Shown piece after piece: positions 44,501 to 57,800 of a stretch of DNA of 64,000 nucleotides; within the stretch, counting starts at the first letter, position 1, and each line of letters starts with the position of its first letter. This stretch comes from Volvox africanus. Taxonomy: Eukaryota > Chlorophyta > Chlorophyceae > Chlamydomonadales > Volvocaceae. The stretch lies in the NCBI GenBank assembly GCA_030268105.1, contig BSDZ01000003.1, positions 2,108,001-2,172,000 on the forward strand, written 5' to 3'. A program made the position numbers and the translations under genes. The notes below the pieces were generated by a model. That model saw only the letters and a list, made by a program, of their open reading frames with translations, was not told where the DNA came from and made no database searches.

Positions 44501-47500
44501 ATGTTCAATCGTTGCCTCGCCCTTTCCTTGCTTCGTCTTGTTTGTCTTCCTCTCCCCATTGTTTGGATCGTCCTCTTTAACCCTTCCTCTCCCCATTCGC
44601 GCTGTATCCCCATCATATATCTCTGCTCTGTCAGGCCTTGAAGCTAGATGAGAAGGAGGCCCAGCTGGCTGTTGCAACTGCGGAGGTTCAGGCGGAAGCT
44701 GCCCGGCTGAAGGTTCAAGCCGCAGCAGCTGAGGAGGAGCTGGGACATGTTCGTAAAGATCTGGAGCAGAGGCGCGAGGAGATGGAGGCGGTTGTGCGGC
44801 GGCACGATGAAGGGCTTAAGGTGCGTGTGTGGATGTAACTAGCTGTAACTAGCTGCTTTGCTTTAATACGAATGATTTAAAAGATATATGTGTGCAATGT
44901 GTACATTTACGCCTTTTGTAAGGCTCCATGAAGGCAACAGGGCAGCATGACGGACCCATGCGTCACAAGAACGCTGCAATTCAAGCCACCAATAGATGTG
45001 TACATTACCTTTCCTCTAACAGAAAAAATGGTTTTCCACGTTGATCAACCGGGTGATCGGGTGCCTGTTTGCTGGGGTTCACTTGGTTGGTTCAGGATCT
45101 TGAAAAACGCAGTCTGGCTCTGGAGGAGCGGGAGCAGGCGGTGGCGAAAGAGAAGGAGCAGCTGGACGTCGCCCGTCAAAGCCTACAGGTACAGTGAGAC
45201 ATATTGCTGCAACGCATATCATCTCGCTTGTCTCAGCCTTTCATATCAGCGCACGCCTCCTCCCCATTGGACGCCGCGTTTGCTCTTAAACTGGTAAGTG
45301 ATGGAGCCTTGTTTTGCGGGGGACCAACTTACACAGCTAATTTCCGTCAAGGCGCTCAACGCCGACAGCGTTTCTTACATTACCCCTTGTTGCACTCCTT
45401 CCTGATGGGGCGCGTCTTCCTGCAGGCGGATAGCTTGGCTCTGGCCTCAAGGTTGCAGGAGCTGGATAAAATGAGGGCGACCGCCCAGGCAGATGCGCAG
45501 GTGCGAGGGTGTGTTGGCTGCACATGAGGTGCATAGGTTAACTTGAAATTTGTTTTCTTTTCTTGCTGTTTCCTTCATTATTATTTTCCATTATTATATT
45601 GTATTGTATTAGAGTATGTTATATTATTCTGTTATTGATTGTTAATGTTATACTTCTCATGTACAATGGGGGTAATATCTTGGCTACATGCCTGCCCCAT
45701 GTTTCATATATTGTATGCTTGTTATTGTGCATGGGGGGAGGGGCCATGATGTCATGGCCTGGCCATGCTCCAGAGCGGGGGTGGTACTGTAGGGAATGCA
45801 AGCTGACAGGTAACACTGGGTAACACACCACTTTTCCGCTGGGAATATGCATCGTCCGCGAGTCCTGTGACTTGAGTCGTTGCTCTCACTTCGGTAGCAC
45901 TTTCACGAGTGCGACGCATTCCATTACCCTCAAATGGTTAGGCTATCGCGTTGGAGCGACTGGAGCTCCACGCCAAGTTGCGGCGATCTACGGTTGAGTA
46001 CGAGCATGAGATGCAAAGCGCTCAAGAGCTGGTTGACCAGGCCAAGACACGGGCGCTGGCTGTATCGCAGGTATAGGGGGTGGGTAGTAAAACGCAGGCG
46101 GTGAACGGGGGTGGCTGGCTGGCTGGACGAAAATGCCCAAGAAAACATGGAAACTGTAGAAGCCTTTAGGGTAAGAATGTAATTGCGAACCCCCTGAGAG
46201 ATACAAGACTTGCACCAGGCTTATTGCTGTGCAACGGAGCTTTAGCTTCATGCCATCTGTTCATGTGGAATTCCATCTTTGCGCTATGCAATCTACGGCC
46301 CTATGGCTCGTGGCCCACAACACCCACAACACCGACAACAGGCCGAGACCGACCTCCGCGAGCGCCATAAGGATATGGTCCGGAGAGAGGCCGAGATGGC
46401 GGGAAGGGAGCAGACACTGCAGCGTGGACTGGCGCAGGCGGTAAGAAGGGAGGGTGGATATTTATCTTGCCAGGATGCCCAGGAGGAGGAGACTATTATG
46501 TGGAGGAGGTTTACCGATTAGGGTGCTTAGGATGGGCGATTACAAAGCAGAGGGTGCTAACGGACGAAGGACCCCAACGAAGGAAGCAAGACGGGATTGA
46601 GCCCAAAGTGGTCCCAGAATGTAAGGATGCCGTAAGGTGTGTTGATGAATGAAACGTGGCAAATGAAGGTGTTTGAAAATCATTACAGGCTTAGTATCTA
46701 AGGGTTTAGGTCTTGCAGCGATATCATGGTTATCATGGTTATTCGTTTTGGATTGCTACTGTAATGAGGCATGATAAGTAATAAACAATTATAAATCTGG
46801 TGGCACGCCTTTCGGTATGATCCAGCTTTCATTTTCCCTCCTCCGGTCCCCTTTCTCTCCCTTTTCCGCTCGCCCTTGCTCTCCATCGCTAACTGAATGT
46901 TGCCGGTTCGGATGTGTGACCGGACAGGCACGTGAGCGGGAGGACTTGGTGCGTCGTGCGAAGCAGCTCGAGGACCAGCGTGCAGAAGTGGAGGCTGCTC
47001 TGCAGCAGCTGGCCAGCCTGCAGGTGAGGGTGCGGCGGGTGGTGGTGGTAAAGCTTCGATGAAGGGCTTCTTAAGGGGGGTGGGGGTGGGAAGGGAGTGA
47101 GTGGGCCGATCGGGAGCGGACGCAGAAGCGGCAGCGGCTGGACCTAGGGATGGGATAGTCAGTGGATATGGGGCCGGGGTCCCGCAGCAAGCGTGTTTTG
47201 AAGTCTCCCGATCGGTATTCAAGTATGGCCCCCCATAAACCCCGAACCGCTAATGCTGCCCACTCCGTCCCGCGCCAGGAGTCACATGAGCGGGCTGCTA
47301 GCCAGGTGGCAGCACGGGAAGCTCGTTTGCAGGGCCGCATGTCGGAGCTCGAATTGCTCGATGGTGGGTCCAACGGATCGGTAAAATGCATGCACAGGTG
47401 GTGGTCGACCCCTGCACAGGTGGTGAGGGAGAGCCCTCGCTACTCAGCCTTATGTTATAGCTATGGGTGCGTGGTGTGACCTCCTCGAGTGCTGGTGAGC

Positions 47501-50500
47501 CGCAACGAAACCTATCTCACACACACATGGCCCGCCTGAGAGAGGTGGCCACCTACGGCCGGCCATGACACAACCTGTCTTTTTTTAAGTATGCTTGGCG
47601 TATGGATCTCGATTACTTCCGTAGTTTTGTATGTATATCCCGCTCGCACGTCTAGTATACCCTCTAGGTATCATCGCCTTCGAAGGGTATATGGGGTTTG
47701 GTCACCTGGACAGGGTTCGGTACCTCGGTTGGGCTGATGGTGGCTCCATAATACATACGACCAATGGCAATGTGCCTGTTTGCTGCTCCTGGATCGTGGT
47801 ATGGGACGGCGCTGCGACTTCTCCGCCTGCCACCTGGCTGATCTCTTCTTTCCAAATTCTTACCTATGCCGTTCTGCTCTTCTCTCGCTCTGTTCCTCTG
47901 CAACCCAAATGTTCTTCTGCCCGTCTGCCGTTGCGCCGTCCTCCCGCAATGCCACCGTCATATGCGCATAACTCTGTGCCGGCGCTTCACACGCAGCCCG
48001 TCTCAAAGCGCTGGGAGAGCGGCTGGCCACCGACCTGGAGTCATGGCAGGCCCGAGCCAAGGGGATGTTAGACTGCCGCACTGCCGCGCTGGAGGGGCTG
48101 GCCAACAGGGTTTCAGCGGACATGGAAGCGCGGGAGGCGGAGCTGGCCAGCAGGGAAACCATCCTGCAGGTATTGACGTAATGCTTTCGTATTATTCTTT
48201 ACTAGTATCAAAATAATTATAGTTTAGCTATGGTCTTGAACCCCGGACGCGCCACCTCTTCCCGCCTACCCATCTATCCATCTACCCATCCATCCATCCA
48301 TCCATCCGTCCTCTCAGGCGAAGATGGGCTTCGCTTGCATGCACGCTCCTATCCCCCAATCCCACTCCTCTCCGACCGCTTCAGCTCCAGTATTCGTCAG
48401 TATTCTCCGCTGCCCCCAATCCCCAACCCCTCATCCCCACCCACTGCCGCTCTGTCGCACGGAAGAGCCAATTACGGTCGCTCAACATCCAGCTTCAGAG
48501 CGAGCTGGCGGATTTCACGGCCGCCAGACGCAGCACGGCGGCTGACCTGGAGTCGAGGCTGAAGCAGGTCTGCGTGCCTTCTTACAAATCCTAACAAGCT
48601 ACGGCTAAGTACGCACGGGAAAGCCACGTACTTAAAGACCCGATCATAAGCCGTATACTTTACTTACCTAGGCTACGCCGTGGCTAAGAGGAATCCCTGC
48701 GTGGGTATGTGACCTCACCTCACCTCACCCACCTGTCCCCACCCCACCCGTAAGCAGATGGAGGATAAGGCCCGGCTGGCGGAGCTTCTGAAAATCGAGC
48801 TGGAGGACCAGGGACGGGAGCTGCAGGTGTGAGGACGGTCGCAGGGGGAGGTTTAAACTTTGCTGATACCGGCTGATCCACCGCTATCACCAGAGTGGAA
48901 TGTGGTATCGCTAAATGCCCTCGTCGGCGCCGCTGCTCCTGTATATGGTAGGCGGCAAACGATAAGGTCCTGGAGCTCCGAAACCAGGCACGTGCTGCGG
49001 AGCGACAGGTGGAGCAGTTGCAGCGCCAGCTTTCCGACATCAACCAGGGGGAGCGCGCAGCCGCCGCCGCGAGCGCCGCCAGTGCAGCATTGGAGCGCGA
49101 ACGCCTAACGGCGGAGCTGAATCACGCAGGCATCCTAGCCCGCGATGCCGTCTCTGCTGCCGCAGCGGCGACGGCGGAACAGCAGCGCCTGGCGGCGGAG
49201 GTGGAACGTACCGTTGTAGAGGCCAGGGAGGCGGCGGCGAACGCCGCTACGGCGGAGGCGGAGCGTGATCGGCTGGCGACGGAGGTACATCGCCTGCGGG
49301 AGATGGCTCGACAGGCGAAAGAGGATTTGGACTCAGCATTGTCGGCTGCGGAGAAGTTAGCGGCGGAGAAAATGCGTGTCGCAGGTGCGGATCTAAATGC
49401 GGATGCAGAATAAGGCACCGCCGAAGCGGCCTGCACTGGCGTTTGAACATGGTGCTTCTTTCTCATGCACCGTATTCAGCGTTAAGGTAGCTCCATCTTG
49501 CTGCCCCTGGATGCCTTCGCCTACTGTTCATCTATGCCCGCTTTACTGTCCAATGCCTGGCCGACGTTTGTTCCTTGCGACTGCCTGAATGGGGGGACGT
49601 CGCCAGGAATGCCTTCCAATAAGTTATGTATTTTGTGTAATCCATTTTCATTTGTTTCATGTGATTATTTGTCTTATATTACAAGTTTATGTGAGAATAT
49701 GAAAGAGTAATGTGTATTTGGTTTTGTGGGTGATTTTGGCAACTGCTGTTGTGGTGTTGGGGGGCGGTATGCAGGGAGCCTCCAGGAGTTGCAAGTCCAG
49801 CTGGATAACGCTAAGGCGGACGCGGATAAGGCCCGCAACCTGATGGCGGAGCAGCGGGCCGCGGCGGAGCAGGTGAGGGTCATTTATAATACCATTTGCC
49901 AACCCTCAACGCGCACGTCACCGTCCACCTTTTGTCGCCTCTGCGCAGCTTAGTCCGCCCCAATTTACCATCGTGTTCCGCGGATCAAAGAGACGGAGCT
50001 GCTTCGCCTTCACCATCGACCATGCATTCCGTGATTTCTCTAGGCTGGAAATTTATGGTCCAAAACTCTTTTGCGTCTATACTCTTTTTGACTCCTGTCC
50101 TTACCCCGGACGACCGCGGACAGGCAACCCAGCGGGAGATCCTTGCTACCGGCCTGGCTGCTTCCTTGGAGTCCCAATTGGCGGCGCTACGACACGATTT
50201 GAATGCCTGTGAGGCTCGGGCCGCGGGTCTGGAGAGGCAGCTGCAGCAGCGGCAGCGGCAGGTGTGGCGTTGGCGCTGACGCCTGGGAATCATGGGCATA
50301 GACCTCGGTAGTTGACGGTTGCAAGTGGCACCAGTAACGGCTTTTGTGTATGGTAGGATTGCGAGAGGTTCTATGTTATGATGCAAGTGGGTTAGGGCGG
50401 GGTGAAGGGGAGGGAAAGCAGGCAGGGAAGGTATTTGAGTACAATCAAAGCCTTACCTTCTTATGAAAAGTAATTTACTCATGAGGAGTTTAATTGAAAA

Positions 50501-51821
50501 AATGCTGATAGCATGGCGAAGAGGCTGAGGCGCGTGCGCTGGAACCGTGCATTTGCATGATTGTGGGTTTTTGTTCTTTTCCTGCTTCTACGCTCACATC
50601 CGTGACAGGCGAAGGAGCGTGAGGCGGAAATGGATGGCGAGATTCGGACGCTAAGAAAGCGGGCGGAGGAGCTTGAGCGCCAGCTGGCCGGGCTGCAGGT
50701 ATGGCGGGAAAGTATTGTTCAATATTAATCAATATCCGCACCCGTCATAATCTCGGCTAGGAAGGGAGAAGTGATATGCGATAACAGGTGACTGGAAGCG
50801 GAGAAGGGGAGAGAAAACTATCCCGTATAGCGTCAACACGTCGGCGTGTTTGCATGGGGTATGGCGTCTAAAAGGCGGCGGCTGGGGAAAGACATTCGTA
50901 ATTACGTTTTGAGCTCTTAACACGTGTTTTAAAGGCTTATTGGATGCCTAACAAATGAGCAATTCTTATAACGTGCATGATGATGACTATGATATACCAT
51001 ACTCATAATTTAATAAAAGAGTGATAAAGAATTAGTAAATGATACTGAGATTTGGTCATGTTTTTTTTTCGTTGCATGACATACACGTATGCTGATGAAC
51101 ACGGCGGAGCTTTTGGGCAGCATCAATAAGGCCTAAACAAGGAATATGTAGTCGCGTTTAGCATTGCTATATATCTTCAACATTGTAATCGTTATGATTT
51201 CCGTTTTTCACTGTGGGGAACTTGCCCTGGAAGGATAAGCACCGGGGGCCCTGACCGGGTCGAAACACAGCACTGGCGGGAACATATGGCTTTGTTTGCA
51301 TAATTTGTATTGTATGGTGGACGCACCCCGCAGGTTTCGGAGCAGGAGATCCGCAAGGGCCAAAGCGTGGATCTGGAGCGGCAGTTAGCGCAGTTACGGG
51401 AAGATAAGGCCCGTTTGAGGGACGAGGGCTACCTCTTAGATCACCAGAGGCGGCAGATCGACGAGCGTCAGAAACAGACTGAAGCGGCGATACAGGAACT
51501 CGACGAGCGTTCTAAAGCTTTGGACGAGCGGCAGGGCTGGCTGGACGAGCAAGCTCGGCAATTGGACGAGCGGCAGCGCCAATCTGCAAAAATGAATGAC
51601 GAGATATCTGACAACCGTCCTGCGAGTTGTCCTGGTCAAGTGGAAAGTGGGCCTTATTCGGAGCACGTTGAGGAGCAGACACGTCAATTGGACGAGCGGA
51701 AGCGTCAGTTGGACGAGCGGGAAGCGCAGCTAGACGACCTCCAACGGCAGGTGAACCTCCAACGTTGTCAGTTAGACGAGCGGGTCCAGCATATAGAGGA
51801 ACAGGGCACAAAGGCGGCTGG

Positions 51822-51853
<32 letters not shown>

Positions 51854-54800
51854 GCCTAGTTGCGATCACTTCAATTTCTGGGATTGCTGGGAAACGCAAG
51901 GTGAGTGAACAGTGGAAGGACGGAAGTGAATGGAACGGGGCGAGCAATGGACTCAGTCACCCATACTCCACCAGTGACGTGGGTACCGGTCGTGGGTTGT
52001 CCCGAAGTAATGGTCGTTCAGGTCCTCCAGCGTTCAGTATTCTCGTTTTATTCGACTTCCCCCCTCAAACAGCTCTTTCCTGTTCGGGTCTCTGGTCCTG
52101 CTTTTGATTGCATCGCATGTTCTCTCCCCCTCTCTCGAGCTAGACGTCGCCCTCCACCATCCCGGTTAGCCATGCTTTACAGCAGCGTTTACAGCGGTAT
52201 CATGTCTCGTTTATTCATCTTGGCCCCCTCTCTCACATACTAAGCATGCATATACACACACACGTACATACACACGCACGGCCCGACACGGTTGCAGCTC
52301 GTCGGTTTCCGTCCTCCGTCGTTTGCATCTCACAGAGTGTGTGTGTGGAGGGGGGGCCTGCATTCCCAGCTGTGAGAAACTCACACGAAAAGCGGATGAA
52401 TGGCCTACATACCCATATGCCAAACTAATATATGCCCTGATTCTACCCAGTCCTGCCACCCACCCCACCCCACCCGACCCCTCACCCGACCGACCACCGG
52501 CCACCTGCAGATTTCTACCCTCGAGAGTAGTCATCTGGACTCGCCCCAGCATTTGGCGGTACGGCACAAGGACAGTCTGGATGCTGGCATTTTGCAGACG
52601 CAGTCCAACAGGGGCGAGTAGGTGTCGGATCAGAGGTTGGCAAAAGGGAGCGGAGGGAAGGGGCCCAAGCTTTTCGAGCATGAGCTCATGACAGCTAGAA
52701 TCTCAGTTCCCTTCTCGTCCTCATCATCCTTCATCCTGCCCGTCATTGTCTCCTCCTTATCCTCCCCCGCGACCTGCAAGGTTTCCCTACCTGGCCTCCT
52801 CGGCGCCATACTTAACCTCATTCACTCCCTGAAACCCACGGCGCCAAAACCAGCTCGCAATCCCCTCCCCCCTCCCAGCTTCCCCCTCCTACAAAATCCG
52901 TCTTATTTCGTCCCCCCCCTTCCTCTTCCCCCGCCTGCTTACACGAACCAAATGGAAAAACCCTAACCCATCATATCGACCCATAACTTCATACTCACAG
53001 GATCCTCTTACAGCAGTGCCAGGTCTCGTTTATTCGCATTCCCCTCATCCTTTATCGCAGTCACATTCGTATGTGGCCCATCCTCCCTTCTCCTTCTCCT
53101 TTTCCTTCTCTTTTTCCGTCTCCTTCTGCCCCGTCCCCAGGATTCGCGTCATTCGTCTTCCCCAATCCACTTAGGCGCTACAACACCAGATATCGCACAT
53201 CCCACTTAGCCCTTCTCCAAGTCGACTTGTAACCTAATCCCTCAATGCCACGACGCTGCTGGGCACACCAGGCTGACCGCCCAGCAACTCCTGCTAGAAG
53301 ACGAGTTCGCTGCGCTGAACTTGGAGCGGTTGCGACTAGAGGAGGAGCAGCAACTCGTGCGGGGCCGTTCCATGGAGCTGGACCGGCGGAAGGAGCAGCT
53401 GGACTTAAGGCAAGCGGAGATTGCGGCCCTGCAAAGTCGCTTGGACAGACAGCAGGCGGAGCTGCAGCAAAGGGCTGAGGAGGCAGAATGTCGAGAGAGG
53501 GAGGTGGCGCAGGCGGTGCAGGAGGCGGAGCAGCGCGCAGCGGAGGCGGTGGAGCGCGAGATGGCGCGGTTGCGGGCGATGGAGGCGGCTCTGCAGCGGC
53601 GAGAGACAGAGCTACAAGCGCGGGAAAAAGAGTAAGCGCACGGCCAAATGCACATGCACCAACGCAAACGTACACGTAAAGGTTTGGGTATGCGCGTGGG
53701 AGTTACCCCCCAGTTACCCCCCATTCGTTGCGCTTCCCCACGACCCTTCAATTACCCATGTTGTGGTTTTGTTGGTAGTTGGTGGTTACCTATTTGGTCA
53801 TCAGGTAATGGTTGTCATTCACTGCATTGACAGTCTCATTGACTGCCCTCGACCTGCCGTACAGGTTATCGGCTCAGCGGGACTCCCTCTCTCGCCATCT
53901 AGCCGACTTGCAGCGCCAGCACACCACCGCCCGGGCCCTGGTGGAGGAGAAGCAGCGGCAGGTGGATGCAGTGCTGCAGCAGGGAGAGCAGCTTGCAGCG
54001 CAGGAGGCGGGGCTGCAGGTGTGGTGCGATATATGATATGTGATATGTGATATATGACATGTGATGTATGATATGTGCTGAAAGACATACATGAATAGCG
54101 GAAAACATACACGGAAAACCGTAACGGTGACGGTGCAACTGTCATATGACCGGAACTGCGGTGTACTGCATACATGCACTGGGTGTAGTATCTCCCCCTA
54201 AGCCCTACCAACGGCTCCGCACTCGTGTGGCTTCTTTACCCGGGGCTGTGTTGCTCGCCACGCCTCGAGCGCTTGCCAGGGCCTTAAATTTCCGTACCCA
54301 CCCTGAACACCGTGTCGGCCCTAATAGGAACGATTTAAACCTCATGTCCGATCCCCTCCCCCACCCCGTGTGTGTTTTTACATCGCGGGTATTCCGTGAT
54401 ATACGTACGACAGGCGATGCGTGAGGAAGTCGCTGCACGGTTGGATCGTGGGGTGGCTGAGCTGGCTAGTCGTCGGGCAGCAATGGAGGCAGCACAAGAC
54501 GGGCTGGCGCAGCTGGAAGCGCGGCTGGCCATCCGGTAACTGAATACCGCTACTTGCCGTCCGTACCTCTCGCTTTATTTATCGCCATATTATCCGTAGT
54601 GGTGTATAACATCAGTACTGGTGGTGTATAACATCAGTAACCAGTAACCAGTAATACCAGCAGGTTTCGTGCCAACGGTTTTGGACTAACAATACCGTAT
54701 TTACACTCTTGCGTGCCGTATTTACTGCCTAATTTACATTTGAAAAACTAGGCTTTCGCTTATAAGATGGAAACACCGTGCTTGCAAACGTCACATATGG

Positions 54801-57800
54801 AACTTGGCCCCCCAGGAGCGACGAGCTGGCGCGTGCGGAGACGCGGCTAAGTGAACAGGCGGACGCACTGAGGGCAGAGGCGCTACGTCTGGCGGAGGAG
54901 GCGAGCCGTGTTGCGGAGGCGAGAGGGGAGCTGGAGAGGCAGCGGGGAGAGCTGCAGGTGAGTGGGTGCGAGCTTTCCCAGCACACACAGACACAGGAGT
55001 GAACCTGGGTTTTCATTCTCCAACACTGCAAAAATGCGATATGGGCAATTTGCGCGATTCGTTTCCGGGTGATACTTGGAGGTGCAGGTGCAGGTGGAGG
55101 TGGAGGTGGAGGTGGAGAGGTCCAAACCAGGCATTAGGTACCTTACGGGTAGAGGCAGCGCCGGATTGACCGCTGCCTCCCGCGCCCTCACCGCCGTCCC
55201 CCCAGGCGCTGGAGCTGCGCAACACCGACACACACAAGGCCCTTCGGACCACAGCCGCGGCCTTGTCGGCTCGTGAGGCTGCGGTCTCAGCCAGGGAGGA
55301 CGAGCTGGAGGCTCAGTTGGGGCGACTGGAGGAGCATGCTGAGGAGCTGCAGGTGCGGAACACATACCCGGGGGATGCCGCGAATGAAATTTGATGTTGT
55401 TAACGGAACCTGGGTTAATATCATACATACATAAAATGTTAGTCTTTAGGGCCTAAAAAACAAAACAAACGGTTGAAGGACCGGTTGTGGAACTCCCCTT
55501 GATGTCTATTTGATGATTTATGCATGAGGCGATTCTCGGTGCATGGTTGAAATCGCCAGATCAGTCTCGATCCGCAGTACGACCCGATACGTTCCAACCC
55601 GTACAACTGACTTGTTCTTTGAGCGGTTGAAATGCGGTGGGCCGCATGTTCAAAACGTGGGCAGTTTTGTGGCGGCGCACCGGTCCGCTAAGATGTTTCA
55701 TGTGCCAATATCATCTCGGTCAACAACCTCCCGGTGATGGCATCCCAGATATTGTGCCATGGCCTGCTAGATTCCGAGTCATATGGCCTGCTAGGCGTTG
55801 TGCAGTAGTCCCCGGAACGGCTGACAGACCTCCGGCAAACCTCTCGTCGACCAGCGAACGTAGCCCTGGACTCGGTCACCTAGGCCCCCCATATGCCCTC
55901 GTTTCCCGGCTGCATGGTTAACCCTCGTCATCGAACCTGAAAGGTGAAATGGAGCAACGGGGGCGCCGACGGGGGTTCCGGAGGAGCTCTGGACGAGCAC
56001 AATGTACCCATCGCTTCTTTCCAAGATCGTCATCCATCTCGTTCATCCCAGAGACCGCAGCGGCGACAAGAGCAGCAGCAGGGCGACGCTGTCATGGCGG
56101 CCGCGGTGGCAGCGGCCAATGCCGCAGCTGAAGCTACGGCTGCTGCTGGTGCTGGCGGTCGGGTCACGCTGGCTTCGACGCGAGCGGCGGCGCCGGCGGC
56201 ATTAGCTGCAGGGGATGATAGTGACGGCGACGGCGATGACGTGTTCGCAGCTTCCAGAGACCGAAGAGCCCATAAGTCGCCTCATGGCGCTGGGGGAGTG
56301 AATTACCTTCACCGGATACACACTGGGTCAGGTTTTGGGGGCGATGCTAGGCAAGCTGGCAACGGCAACGGCAGCGGCAGCGGGGCCGGCGGCGGCGGCG
56401 GGGGCGGCACACGTGCGGTTAAGAAACTCACAGCTGCTGCCGCGCTAGCCCCGGCGGGCGCAGGCATCATGGAAGGCAAGATCTCTATGCACGAGCCAAG
56501 CGCAACATCTGCCGAATCGGACCTTATGGAAACGAGCGCACTCACCGCCGCCAGACGAGACAGTTCTTCACAACAGCAGCAACCGCAACGCCAGCAGCGA
56601 CAGAAGCACCAGCAGGAACAGAGCGCACTGCTGCTGCTCACGTCGTCTGACGGAGGCGATGTCGTACCTGTGCAAGACCTCACAATCCGGGCCCCGGCGG
56701 CGCTGTCGTCCGCACATGCGTCGTCAGGGGGAGGCAGCGGTGCTGGCGGAGCCGAGCAGCCGACTCACGTGTCGTTCACCGGCAGCGGCGCCACGGGGCC
56801 GCCGCCGCTCTCACAGCCCGGCGGCGCCGCCGCTCCCCATCACCAGCTTTTGTACGTTTACAACCCGCTCGCTGCTAACCATCGGATCCAACAGACACAG
56901 CAGCCTCACCCTGACCAACAACCCCAGCGCCTGCCGCTCCCGCTGCAGCAGCAGCAGCAAGAGCTTACATACCAGCTGTACCTGCGCCAATACGGTGGCG
57001 CTGGGGTCTCTTCCAGCGGTGGGGCGGCTCTGGAAAATTCTCTGACCTCTTCCACCACATCGTCGTTGCAGCTGCCGATTCCATCTGAGACGCCGTACAT
57101 CATTCGGCGACAGGAAGTCGGAGTCAGCGGCGGAGCAGCAGCGGCGGTGGCGGCAGCGACGGCCGCGGCGGCAGCGGCGGTTCCAGGTCGATTTCGTGGA
57201 GCCATCCAGCTCGTGGGAACTGGGACTGCGGCATTGCCACTGCTGCCGCAGGCTTTGGAGCCACCGATGGCGTTGTCCCGGTCGCTGGCGGCGGCGACGG
57301 CAGCTGTTGTGGGCGAGGGGGCTCCGACCCCTGCGGGGCATTCGGATGCACCACTGATGGGGTCGGTGGTGCCGGCGGCTCAGCAGAAGAGGTGCGATGT
57401 TTTATAGAAAAAGGGGGGATGGGGGTTGATGCTTTTGATCCCTTTTTGCCAGGCTCCCTCTGTCAAATGCCCCCCCCCCCTCTCTCTCTTCCCTCCTCTT
57501 CTCCTGTGGGTTTAGAGCGTTGATACTCGTAATCTCCTACCTTTTCGTACCTTTCGTACATATCACCACATACTCACATTGAGGCCCTTGCTCGTTCTTG
57601 CAGCCCATGTTAATACATACGGCGATAACTTTCACGCCCCTTGCCGTCGGGGCCCTTCATGCACATGGCTATTTGTTTGTCTGTCTATCTGTCTTTTGTC
57701 TGTCTGTCTGCCTGCCTGTCTATCTGTCTGTATAGTTTCTGTGCCCATCGCAACTGAACGAATATTTTTAAGTTTGGGTCTTTCGGGGTCCTGGTCCGGA

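Noticed and set aside
56309..57354. Minus-strand ORFs rich in Arg, Cys and Gly opposite exon 46
   Set aside because: They are shadows of GC-rich low-complexity coding sequence on the plus strand.
55944..57407. A separate 487-codon gene at the long ORF
   Set aside because: The ORF begins at a GTG with a poor acceptor context and ends just after a good donor (57,391). Its phases match exons 45 and 47, so I treat 56,052-57,391 as an exon of the large gene.
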